DNA of 64,000 bases, from NCBI RefSeq assembly GCF_000023465.1, contig NC_014041.1, positions 3,416,001 to 3,480,000 on the forward strand. Reading direction: 5' to 3'. A program made the position numbers and the translations under genes. The notes beneath the pieces were generated by a model. It made no database searches, had not been told where the DNA came from, and worked only from the letters and a program-made list of their open reading frames with translations. Source of the stretch: Zunongwangia profunda SM-A87. GTDB lineage: Bacteria > Bacteroidota > Bacteroidia > Flavobacteriales > Flavobacteriaceae. Of the stretch, positions 45,870 to 54,339 are shown in pieces (the first letter of the stretch is position 1; each line of letters starts with the position of its first letter).

Positions 45870-47282
45870 CTAAAACTTATCCTCTACTTCGGCGACTTCT
45901 AACATAAAGTCATGAAGCTCATAGTTTTTTACAAATGGCTTTAGTTGATCGCTGCCCGGGCCATAAGCGGCCAATTCTACGTAATCCCCAGAATGATCCA
46001 TACTTATCCAGCCTATAGAGGTATATTTCTTCTGCATTTCAGAAAGAGGCCCATAAGGTAAATTACCGGTGTTATATAAACCTCCATTATTCTTTTGATA
46101 ATAATTGAGAAGCACTTTTGCTTCTTCTTCGGTTATGGTTTGATCGCCATTAACACTCGCAACCATTTCCCTTATCGACGAAAATGAATTTGCTTTCTTT
46201 TTAATTTCCTCAAGCAACCAGGCATTGGTATGGGTGAAATCCTGTAAGTTGCTAAAGTTTTGATCCACATACTTCCCTTTAATTAAACCGGGATTAGCGT
46301 TTCCGTGATCTGTAGTAATAATAACAAGGGTCTCCCTGTCTTTTTCTGCAAAATCCATAACCTCTTTGATCGCTTCATCAAAAGCGATCTGATCGTATAA
46401 CAATGCCGCAGCATCATTAGCATGTGCTGCCCAATCTACCTTTCCTCCTTCTATTTGTAATACAAACCCCTCATCATTGCTTTTAGATAAGTGTTGCACG
46501 GCTTGTTTGGCCATTTCAGCTAAGGACGGGTTTTTTTCTTTTAAGTTAGAATCATGAGCACGATCTATCGCGTACGGTAAGGCCTCATCTGAAAAAACGC
46601 CCAGGATTTTATTTGATCCTTCATAATCCAAAAGTTCCTTCCTCGTTTTAAAAACCTGGTAGTTTTTATTTTCAAATTCGCTGTAAAGATCACGGCCATC
46701 CTCCCGCTTATCGGCTGCAAAATTTTCGTTACCACCGCCCATCATAACATCAAATTCAATTTCAAGATAATCTTCAGCAATTTTATTCTGGTCTCCACGA
46801 TTCTTTTGCATCACACAAAAACCGGCGGGAGTAGCATGGGTAATAGGAACGCTGGTCACACAACCTACTTTTTTACCAGATTTCTTAAACTTTTGTAGAA
46901 TAGGAAGATGCTCTTCCCCGTTTGCTGAAACATTTAAAGAACCATTGGGAACTCGTTTTCCACCGCCCCAGGAAGAGCTGGCAGCAGCAGAATCAGTAAC
47001 CATTGAATCTGCAGAAGCGGTGTCCATAAGGGCACGACTAATTTTTCCTTCACGGTATAAATCCAACCAATGACTTCCCGTACCATTCTTTACCTGTAAA
47101 AGCCGATCTGCCATATTTAGAGTACCGCTGCTCATCCCATCGCTTACCATAAATATGATATTCTTCGCCTTTTTTGGTGTAAAATCACTTTTGTTGTTCA
47201 GCCAGACACTTGGATGAAAATCGCTTACCAATCCCCCAAAAGCAAAAAGACTACTATTTTTAAAAAATTCTCTTCTTTTCAT
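45870..47282 (-). CDS. Tat-exported alkaline phosphatase (PhoA type)
   Basis: 470 residues with a twin-arginine signal (MKRREFFKNSSLFAFGGL). Catalytic blocks: FMVSDGMSSGT (metal Asp), DSMVTDSAAASSSWGGGKR (nucleophile serine in TDSAA), GGKVDWAAHANDAAAL, and TTDHGNANP. It hydrolyses phosphate monoesters in the periplasm and needs two zinc ions and magnesium. Monocistronic. A degenerate relative of the zinc-type operator (GCATATTAGTTGC) lies six bases upstream of the ATG, too weak to claim regulation. Confidence 0.92.
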   Translation of the reverse strand: MKRREFFKNSSLFAFGGLVSDFHPSVWLNNKSDFTPKKAKNIIFMVSDGMSSGTLNMADRLLQVKNGTGSHWLDLYREGKISRALMDTASADSMVTDSAAASSSWGGGKRVPNGSLNVSANGEEHLPILQKFKKSGKKVGCVTSVPITHATPAGFCVMQKNRGDQNKIAEDYLEIEFDVMMGGGNENFAADKREDGRDLYSEFENKNYQVFKTRKELLDYEGSNKILGVFSDEALPYAIDRAHDSNLKEKNPSLAEMAKQAVQHLSKSNDEGFVLQIEGGKVDWAAHANDAAALLYDQIAFDEAIKEVMDFAEKDRETLVIITTDHGNANPGLIKGKYVDQNFSNLQDFTHTNAWLLEEIKKKANSFSSIREMVASVNGDQTITEEEAKVLLNYYQKNNGGLYNTGNLPYGPLSEMQKKYTSIGWISMDHSGDYVELAAYGPGSDQLKPFVKNYELHDFMLEVAEVEDKF

Positions 47283-47475
47283 TTAACGCATATTAGTTGC
47301 ATTAAAAATAAGGTGTTTTTTAGAAATCCATATTATATAGATGTTAACTTTTCTTTTTTATTCTGTGACTAACTTTAGTTGGCGTTCATAAGAAAGCATC
47401 TAAAAAAATTTAATGACAATTCCCCACCTGCAGTAATGAGGTCGTTTATGACATCTACTCCCCTGCTTTTATATA

Positions 47476-47527
47476 AAGGAGGTATAAACCGGATTAAGAA
47501 AACACCTAATATGTTTTATACCTTCTT
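47476..47527 (+). other. Inverted repeat between phosphatase and lipoprotein genes
   Basis: AAGGAGGTATAAA pairs with TTTATACCTTCTT (one G-T pair) across 25 bases. Role unknown; there is no T run behind it. Confidence 0.3.
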
Positions 47528-47569
47528 AAGTTAGAGTTTAAAATTCATTCAGCGCTGTTGAATTGAACC

Positions 47570-48718
47570 TTATTCCAACATAGATAAATCTGCTGCTCCT
47601 TTTATTTCCGTGGAAATTTCTCCAAGCCAGCCTGCATTTCCCTGAGCTCCGGTATATACTTTAACAAAATCTATTCCTTGTAACTTCACAAGATTCATCT
47701 GCTCATCTACTGCCCAGTCAATATCCATGGTATTTCCTCCATAACTGGCATAATCTGCATCATAATTATCTACATACCCCCATTCCAAAGCATCAATACT
47801 GGCAAATCCATCTAAATTAATCTTAGGAAATACTCTGGTGCCCTGAAAGCTCATTTTGCTTCTTTCTTCTATGAATAATGGATAGTAGTTTTGAGTATGA
47901 TATGCATTAATCATTACACTATCCTGTACGGCTTCACTATCTACCCAGGCTACATTGGCATATTCTCCCGGATTCGAGTAGGTAATTCCGTAACTAAATA
48001 GCGTTCCCTCTTTATAGTGAGCACTTCCGGCAAGTTCGTACCACTCATCATCAGCTAATCCATTTCCATTCGCGTCGAAAGACACCTTTACGATACCAGG
48101 CTCAGATAGGCCTTTCATTGCATTTCCATAGATAATGAAATCCTTATTTTCTTCACGATTTATAATTGTATGATCAAAACTGAAAATAATATAACCACCC
48201 CAGGCTCCTAAAGAAAGTGTAGCTGTTTTATCCCCTATTAAATCTATAGCATCTTCCATAGATCCATAAGTAGAGTTTATATACTGCCCCGGCGCCGGTT
48301 TATATGCAATTATCTTTGAAATAAATTCACTGCTATTCTCCGTTACCGGTCGATAATAAAGATCATAAGGATCATTGACCTTCAACCTGTAAGTTCTATG
48401 AATAGAATCAGAAATAGTGGATACCACCAGGTCGAGGATAAAATTACCGGCTTCCGTCGGGACAAAATTAAGACGTGAATCCCCAGAAAGATGCTGCCCC
48501 TCTAACCTCCAGTTAAAACGGGCTTCTTCCGGAAGATTTAGAATTTCAGGTTGGATAGTTAAAGTATCGCTACCAAGAAGTAATTCGTATTCTTTTTGAT
48601 AGGATGAACTAGTAAATCCCATTGGAATACTAATCTCGTCATCATCATTATTACATGAGCTGAATAGAAAAAGTCCGCTAATAAGGATTAACAGTGAAAA
48701 TGATAATTTTTGATGCAT
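47570..48718 (-). CDS. Surface lipoprotein controlled by a cobalamin riboswitch
   Basis: 382 residues, lipobox LFLFSSC (cysteine 22) followed by NNDDDE, a surface-export-type linker. Residues 40-120 are a PKD/Ig-like domain (TLTIQPEILNLPEEARFNW). The remainder (about 135-382) is the 'cell surface protein' domain of Bacteroidota B12 loci: PGQYINSTYGSMEDAIDLIGD, SLGAWGGYIIFSFDH, FIIYGNAM, NGLADDEWYELAGS, and DIDWAVDEQM with FVKVYTGAQG. The cobalamin riboswitch in its leader means it is made when B12 is short, so a surface B12 or corrinoid capture role is likely, in the sense of BtuG/BtuH-type lipoproteins. No BtuB receptor lies next to it. Confidence 0.78.
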   Translation of the reverse strand: MHQKLSFSLLILISGLFLFSSCNNDDDEISIPMGFTSSSYQKEYELLLGSDTLTIQPEILNLPEEARFNWRLEGQHLSGDSRLNFVPTEAGNFILDLVVSTISDSIHRTYRLKVNDPYDLYYRPVTENSSEFISKIIAYKPAPGQYINSTYGSMEDAIDLIGDKTATLSLGAWGGYIIFSFDHTIINREENKDFIIYGNAMKGLSEPGIVKVSFDANGNGLADDEWYELAGSAHYKEGTLFSYGITYSNPGEYANVAWVDSEAVQDSVMINAYHTQNYYPLFIEERSKMSFQGTRVFPKINLDGFASIDALEWGYVDNYDADYASYGGNTMDIDWAVDEQMNLVKLQGIDFVKVYTGAQGNAGWLGEISTEIKGAADLSMLE

Positions 48719-48816
48719 TTGTTTGTATTAAGATTAATAATTAAGTATCAACTTATTTACAAAACAAAACAAAGGGGTCTAAGGTTAGAATAGAAATCTA
48801 CCCAAAGCAATAACTC

Positions 48817-48844
48817 CCGAAAGCTTTGTTTTTAAAACTTTCGG
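48817..48844 (-). promoter_or_regulatory. Alternative hairpin of the cobalamin riboswitch
   Basis: CCGAAAG (minus strand 48844-48838), the 3' strand of the closing helix P1, can pair perfectly with CTTTCGG at 48823-48817. This excludes P1, which uses TTTTCGG at 49024-49018. No T run follows, so control is probably by mRNA structure rather than classic termination. Confidence 0.6.
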
Positions 48845-49028
48845 CAGGTCTTCTGACTCATTCCTCTTTCTAATCCTTCCCATCACTTATGACAGTGGAA
48901 TACAACTAATAATTTAGAAAGATTTTCCGGCATTTTATCCGGAAAGAATTTACAGCAGCGGGAACTGTTCAGGGTTTACACCTGATTCCCTTTTAATACC
49001 ATCCCAAGGAACAGTAACCGAAAATCGA
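48838..49028 (-). ncRNA. Cobalamin (AdoCbl-type) riboswitch
   Basis: Reading the minus strand: GGTTACTGTTCC, AAAAGGGAATCAGGTGTAAA, the B12 box region CAGTTCCCGCTGCTGTAA (48952-48970), CCACTG...GATGGGAAGG, and the 3' GTCAGAAGACCTGCC (48843-48857). These are the conserved blocks of the cobalamin aptamer in order. It lies in the leader of the lipoprotein gene that starts at 48718. Confidence 0.95.
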
Positions 49029-49033
49029 GACAA

Positions 49034-49553
49034 TGTTAACTTAAAAATTAGGATAACGTGCTATACTATGTATAAAAATTTTAGCTTTTTTGATCGTTAT
49101 GGAGTGTATATGATGCGCAAAAACTATCTCAGCTTAAGCTCAAGAAGTAATTTAATCGATATTTTTTTGAGACCTAACGATCCTATCGCGATGATTAGTA
49201 AATGGGAACTTTTTATATGGATCATCGATTAAAAGCAGTAAATAGATGATTTATATAAGCATCCCCCTATTAATTCTTCATTCTGTTAGTTCAGGGCTTA
49301 TTGCAAATCTTTAAAGCTTGGTCTTATAAAAATGAATTTATGTCTTTAAGTTTTTCAAAACTTCCGATAATACTTCAATATATTTTCTATTGTGCAATGA
49401 TAGTATACCTCGAAAGAATGACAAGTATTCAGTTAAATAATTCCATAATATTATTTTTTTTAGACACTAGCGTAATTAAGGCTGTTAAATTCTAATAAAA
49501 TACCAAATTAATTTCATTATAATGATTTTTATGTTAAAATAACAATCAATAAC
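49034..49553. other. Gene-free spacer
   Basis: Divergent spacer of about 520 bases between the riboswitch and the next SusC operon. A 64-codon frame at 49301-49495 begins with TTG and looks random. No tRNA or other RNA is recognised. Confidence 0.45.
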
Positions 49554-49569
49554 ACTACAACGTTGTAGT
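49554..49569. promoter_or_regulatory. 16-bp palindrome, LacI-type operator candidate
   Basis: ACTACAACGTTGTAGT is perfectly palindromic with a central CG, the form used by LacI/GalR repressors. It lies 140 bases upstream of the chosen SusC ATG. Confidence 0.5.
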
Positions 49570-49572
49570 TTT

Positions 49573-49607
49573 TGTTGTCCGTCGATTCACAGCTGTTGTT
49601 CGTCGAT
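49573..49607. repeat. Direct repeat of 14 bases upstream of SusC
   Basis: TGTTGTCCGTCGAT (49573-49586) and TGTTGTTCGTCGAT (49594-49607) differ at one base and are 21 bases apart, two turns of the helix. A likely binding site for a regulator dimer, close to the palindrome at 49554. Confidence 0.55.
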
Positions 49608-49708
49608 AATAATTTTTGAGATTTATAAGTATCAATAATTTCATTTTTGTAATAAAACGTTTTAGTAACATTTTATTATTTCCTTTTTTTCAAATTCTTA
49701 ACCCAATT

Positions 49709-52700
49709 ATGAAATTTTTAATCCAGATTTTTATGAGCAAACGACTATTTAGAGGGATGCTTATAGCGGTACTATTTTTATGTGCCCAGGTTTCCCTAGC
49801 CCAAGAAATTTCGATCTCAGGTACAGTAACCGATAATGCCGGTCCTGTCCCTGGAGCGAATGTAATTGTAAAAGGTACCACCAACGGTACACAAACCGAT
49901 TTTGATGGTAATTTCTCTTTAAAAGAGGTATCTTCAAACGCTGTCTTAGTAGTAAGCTTTTTAGGTTATGCCACGAAAGAAATTCCGGTTGATGGCCGTG
50001 AAGAAATCAATATTGTTCTGGAAACCGATCAGGAATCGCTAGACGAAGTAGTAGTAGTGGGATATGGTACCCAACGAAAATCAGATCTAACAGGTGCTGT
50101 ATCTACTGTTAGCAGTAAGTCTATTCAGGAAATGCCGGTAACGAACCCTGAGCAGGCGCTTGCAGGGAAAGCAGCCGGAGTAAACATCAGTACAAATTCC
50201 GGTCGCCCAGGTGGAAACACCAATGTTAGAATTCGTGGTAATAATTCCATAAATGGAGATAACGGTCCATTATACGTTGTAGACGGTGTTATAGGAGCTG
50301 GTCCTATTAACTACCTCAATCCTAATGATATTGAGTCCATCGATGTTCTAAAAGATGCTTCGGCTACCGCAATATACGGAGCCCGGGGAGCCAATGGGGT
50401 AATCGTAGTAACCACAAAAAGGGGAAGTTCTGGTGAAGGACGACTAAACTATAGCAGCTTTGTTACTATAGGTTCACTTGCTAATCGTGTGGATGTACTA
50501 AACGCCAGGGAATTTCTACAGGTAGAAATGAATTCCTATCAAAATGCTGAAAAATATGACCCGGAGGGATGGGACGCAGGTCGTTACGAAAATCCCATGA
50601 ATTATAGAACTGATGATGCAGCCCGTCTTTTCGATGAGAATGGGAATCCTCTATACGATACCGACTGGCAAGATGAAGCCATGAGGACAACCGTTAGCAC
50701 AAATCATAATCTCTCTTTCACCAAAGGAGATAAAGATAATTCGTACGGAATCTTCCTTAATTATGCGAATCAGGAAGGCTTGTTATTAAACTCTTATTTA
50801 AAGCGATACTCTGGGCGATTTGTAACCGATAACAAAATAAATGACTGGTTAAGTGTTAGCGGAGGTATGACCTTTAACCACGTAGAAGAAAACCGAGTGG
50901 ACGGAGGTGTTGGAGGATTAACCCCATTGCGTATGATCGTGGAAACCCTTCCAATTGTTCCCGTTCAGTACGAGGATGGTTCTTATGGCACTAATGCAGA
51001 TTATCCAAACATGGAAGGAGGAGAAAATCCCGTAAATTTATTACGAAACAGAGAAAATATCTTTAAAACACAAACCTTCCTTGGAAATGTAGAAGCGCGA
51101 ATATCATTTACTGATGATTTACAATTACGTAGCAATATAGGAGCAAACATTATAAATACCCAGGAAAGCTTTTACAGCGGCCGTAATCTAAGACAGTTAA
51201 GTGCCGATTTTGACGGGGAAGCTTCCATAAGAAATACACGTAGTAATTACTGGCAGTTTGAAAATTACCTAAACTACGAGAAACAATTTAACGAAGATCA
51301 TAGGTTAACAGCACTTGCGGGTATTGGTTGGCAACAATATGATTATGCTACCTCCTATGCCGGTGCCAGAGGTTTTTCTGACGATTTTTATAAATATAAT
51401 AATCTTTCAGTAGGCGCCAATCCATTAACCCCTCAGTCTGAAGTTTACAAATGGGCAATGAATTCTTATTTCGGAAGGGTAAATTATAGCCTGATGAATA
51501 AATACCTATTTACAGTTACAGGACGATTGGATGGTTCCTCAAAATTTGGTAGTGATAATAAAAGAGCTTTTTTCCCATCTGCCGCATTTGCCTGGAAAGT
51601 TTCTGAAGAAAATTTTCTTGAAGACAGTAATACCATTTCAAATTTAAAATTACGTACCAGTTATGGTGAAACCGGAAACTCTGAAATAGGAGTTTACCAA
51701 TCTCTTGCTACCATGAGTTCCAATGTGGCTATCCTTGGCGGTGAAAGAGCACCAGGGGTTGGTATAGGAACTCTTCCAAACCCTAATCTTAAATGGGAAA
51801 AAACTGCACAAATAGATTTTGGTATCGAACTAGGTTTGTTTAGAAACCGAATCGAATTACAAACCGATGTGTATTATAAGAAGACCACAGACATGCTGTT
51901 AAATGCACCAGTACCTTTTTCCAGTGGTTTTTCTAACATCTATACAAACATAGGAAGTATGGAAAATAAGGGACTGGAAATAACCCTGGACACCAGAAAT
52001 ATTCAGACTGACAATTTTAGCTGGACCACCACTTTTAATATCTCATTCAACAGAAATGAAATATTAGCCCTGGGAGAAGCTAATGACGATATTTTCCCCG
52101 GACCTTATTTTCTATCAAACACCAATGTCTTAAGAGTAGGAGAATCTGTAGGATCCTTTTATGGACTTATTCGCGAAGGGACCTGGGGACAATCTGAAGC
52201 TGCAGAAGCTGCCGAATATGGAGACTTACCCGGAGATGTGAAACATACCGACATCAATGGAGATGGTGCTATTAACGATGCAGACAGAGTGATAATGGGA
52301 AATGGTTATGCCGATGGATTTGGAGCCTTATTTAACACATTTACCTATAAGAACTGGGATTTAACCCTGGACCTCCAGTTTATGTATGGAAACGATATTT
52401 TAAACCTTTCCAGACACTCTGGAGAAGACAGAACCGGGCAGGCAAACAGTTACGCTACTGTACTAAATGGATGGACGCCGGATAATCAAAATACTTTAAT
52501 TGCTCAAAACAGGCCCGCCAGAGCCAATTATACCTCGACCGTAGATACCAGAATGGTGGAAGATGGATCTTTTATTCGTGGCAGGAACCTGATACTGGGA
52601 TATAACTTTTCGTCAGATGTTTTAGAACGTATTCATGTAAATCAGCTTAGACTCTATGCATCAATGCAAAATTTCTTCCTGATCACCGACTATACAGGAT

Positions 52701-52807
52701 ATGATCCAGAAGTAAGTACCTATGGGAATGCATTTGCACAGGGAATAACATTCTTTGGTTATCCAAAACCTAGAAACTTTACGCTAGGATTAAACATTAG
52801 TTTATAA
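49709..52807 (+). CDS. SusC/RagA TonB-dependent receptor of the oxidoreductase locus
   Basis: I start at ATG 49709 (MKFLIQIFMSKRLFRGMLIA) or possibly ATG 49733; the longer TTG frame from 49616 reads into regulatory DNA. About 1032 residues: signal ending VSLAQ, carboxypeptidase-like domain (SGTVTDNAGPVPGANVIVKG), TonB box (LDEVVVVGYGTQRKSDLTGA), plug (IRGNNSINGDNGPLYVVDGV), and a barrel that ends LGLNISL. It heads an operon with SusD, a GMC oxidoreductase and a gluconate-dehydrogenase-type subunit, so the ligand is likely a sugar or sugar-alcohol oxidised in the periplasm. Confidence 0.94.
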   Translation: MKFLIQIFMSKRLFRGMLIAVLFLCAQVSLAQEISISGTVTDNAGPVPGANVIVKGTTNGTQTDFDGNFSLKEVSSNAVLVVSFLGYATKEIPVDGREEINIVLETDQESLDEVVVVGYGTQRKSDLTGAVSTVSSKSIQEMPVTNPEQALAGKAAGVNISTNSGRPGGNTNVRIRGNNSINGDNGPLYVVDGVIGAGPINYLNPNDIESIDVLKDASATAIYGARGANGVIVVTTKRGSSGEGRLNYSSFVTIGSLANRVDVLNAREFLQVEMNSYQNAEKYDPEGWDAGRYENPMNYRTDDAARLFDENGNPLYDTDWQDEAMRTTVSTNHNLSFTKGDKDNSYGIFLNYANQEGLLLNSYLKRYSGRFVTDNKINDWLSVSGGMTFNHVEENRVDGGVGGLTPLRMIVETLPIVPVQYEDGSYGTNADYPNMEGGENPVNLLRNRENIFKTQTFLGNVEARISFTDDLQLRSNIGANIINTQESFYSGRNLRQLSADFDGEASIRNTRSNYWQFENYLNYEKQFNEDHRLTALAGIGWQQYDYATSYAGARGFSDDFYKYNNLSVGANPLTPQSEVYKWAMNSYFGRVNYSLMNKYLFTVTGRLDGSSKFGSDNKRAFFPSAAFAWKVSEENFLEDSNTISNLKLRTSYGETGNSEIGVYQSLATMSSNVAILGGERAPGVGIGTLPNPNLKWEKTAQIDFGIELGLFRNRIELQTDVYYKKTTDMLLNAPVPFSSGFSNIYTNIGSMENKGLEITLDTRNIQTDNFSWTTTFNISFNRNEILALGEANDDIFPGPYFLSNTNVLRVGESVGSFYGLIREGTWGQSEAAEAAEYGDLPGDVKHTDINGDGAINDADRVIMGNGYADGFGALFNTFTYKNWDLTLDLQFMYGNDILNLSRHSGEDRTGQANSYATVLNGWTPDNQNTLIAQNRPARANYTSTVDTRMVEDGSFIRGRNLILGYNFSSDVLERIHVNQLRLYASMQNFFLITDYTGYDPEVSTYGNAFAQGITFFGYPKPRNFTLGLNISL

Positions 52808-52824
52808 ATTTTAATAACAGCAGT

Positions 52825-54327
52825 ATGAAATTTAATTATAGATTATCCTTATATACCGGTCTATTGACCGCATTGCTATCACTAAATAGTTGTTCTGACT
52901 TTTTGGAAGAAGAAAATAAATCCAATTATACCCAGGAAAATTACTTCCAAACCCCGGAACATGCTGAATCTTCCATTAACACCTTATACGAGCAGCTACG
53001 CTTTATCACCTCTGGGGCCGGAACCTATGGAGAGAGTCCTTTTATGGCCCTGGAATTCCCAACAGGTCTACTAAATACAGAAGTAGGACAAAGTCAATTT
53101 AACCGGGATCTTCGTACCCTCTCTACCAATGCAGAAAACAACTATTTTAGTGTATGGTGGCAAAATAGCTATGAAGCAATAGCCAATGCCAATTTGGCGA
53201 TTCAAAGGATTCCGGAGATTCAGATGAATGAAACTGATCGTGAACACTTTGTGGCCGAAGCAAAATTTATGCGTGCTTTTCACTATTTTAATCTGGTTCG
53301 AATGTTTGGTGACGTTCCATTGATCCTCGAACCTGTAGATGCCGGTTCAGAATTGCTTTATCCTGAACGAACAGATAAAGCTGAAGTATACACGACTATC
53401 GTCACTGATCTTCAGGAGGCCGAAGCTGCCGATCTGCCAGCAACAAATACCAGGGGGCGGATTACCAGTACGGCCGTAAAAACGATGTTAGCCGATGTGT
53501 ATCTTACCATGGCCGGATATCCATTACAGGCCGGAGATGAATATTATGAAATGGCAGCGGAAAAAGCAAAAGAAATTATTGACGCCGGAAATTATTCCCT
53601 TTTCGATAATTATGACGCGCTTCATGATCCGGCTATAAAAAATACAGGAGAACTAATTTTTCAAAGCCAGTACCTTGCCGGTGCTAATATCACCAATGCA
53701 GTAACTCAATGGTTATTGCCAAGAGCTCGTAATATTTCTGCATATGCAGACGAATTTGGAGTAATGTTTCCTACCCGGGCTTTTCTAGATACCTATCAGA
53801 ATGATGACAGGCGAATTGAAGAAGAAGAATTTTACTATACCTCTTATCCTTCTTATGAAAATTCCGATCAGATTGTAGATTTTGGAACACCATATATTTA
53901 CAAGTTTTTTGATGAAGACGCGGTCTTAAGAAGTGCGCAAAGTGAATTAAACTGGACTTTCTACAGATATGCGGAAATTTTATTAATTTACGCGGAAGCA
54001 GGTTTCGAAGCCTACGGTGCAACTCCTGAAGTATTAGCTGCAATTAATCAAATCAGGGATCGCGCCGAATTACCTGATTTTGATGCAAGCATCACGGCAG
54101 AAGATATCTGGACGGAAGGCTTACATGAACTGGCTTTTGAGAATAAATACTGGTTCGACATGCTAAGAAGACGCCAGGTATTAAATACAGAAACCGGTAA
54201 CTGGGAAAATTTTGTAGGTCATTCATTTTCTTATGGCCCTACCCTAACCGAAAAGTATTTATTATTTGCGATACCTCAGCGTGAGATTGATAATAACCCC
54301 AAACTGGAACAAAATCCAGGTTGGTAG
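52825..54327 (+). CDS. SusD/RagB lipoprotein of the oxidoreductase locus
   Basis: 500 residues, lipobox LLSLNSC (cysteine 23), SusD opening DFLEEENKSNYTQENYFQ, TPR block VAEAKFMRAFHYFNLVRMFGDVPLI, and the C-terminal ELAFENKYWFDMLRRRQVL...LFAIPQREIDNNPKLEQNPGW. It follows SusC by 17 bases and precedes the GMC gene by 12. It captures the ligand for the SusC barrel. Confidence 0.95.
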   Translation: MKFNYRLSLYTGLLTALLSLNSCSDFLEEENKSNYTQENYFQTPEHAESSINTLYEQLRFITSGAGTYGESPFMALEFPTGLLNTEVGQSQFNRDLRTLSTNAENNYFSVWWQNSYEAIANANLAIQRIPEIQMNETDREHFVAEAKFMRAFHYFNLVRMFGDVPLILEPVDAGSELLYPERTDKAEVYTTIVTDLQEAEAADLPATNTRGRITSTAVKTMLADVYLTMAGYPLQAGDEYYEMAAEKAKEIIDAGNYSLFDNYDALHDPAIKNTGELIFQSQYLAGANITNAVTQWLLPRARNISAYADEFGVMFPTRAFLDTYQNDDRRIEEEEFYYTSYPSYENSDQIVDFGTPYIYKFFDEDAVLRSAQSELNWTFYRYAEILLIYAEAGFEAYGATPEVLAAINQIRDRAELPDFDASITAEDIWTEGLHELAFENKYWFDMLRRRQVLNTETGNWENFVGHSFSYGPTLTEKYLLFAIPQREIDNNPKLEQNPGW

Positions 54328-54339
54328 AACTTTATATCT

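Noticed and set aside
47288..47300. GCATATTAGTTGC as a third zinc-type operator before the alkaline phosphatase
   Set aside because: One arm matches (GTTGC), but the other has two mismatches, and it sits six bases before the ATG with no promoter in the right place.
49301..49495. 64-codon open frame in the spacer before the third SusC
   Set aside because: It starts with TTG, has no promoter box in front and no resemblance to a protein; AT-rich spacers give such frames by chance.
49554..49569. ACTACAACGTTGTAGT as another copy of the zinc-type operator
   Set aside because: The CAAC/GTTG arms are adjacent here, but separated by three bases in the zinc-type sites, so it would not bind the same dimer in the same way.
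49616..49708. N-terminal extension of the third SusC from TTG 49616
   Set aside because: The extension would put 31 extra hydrophobic residues before a complete signal peptide; the ATGs at 49709 or 49733 give a normal signal.
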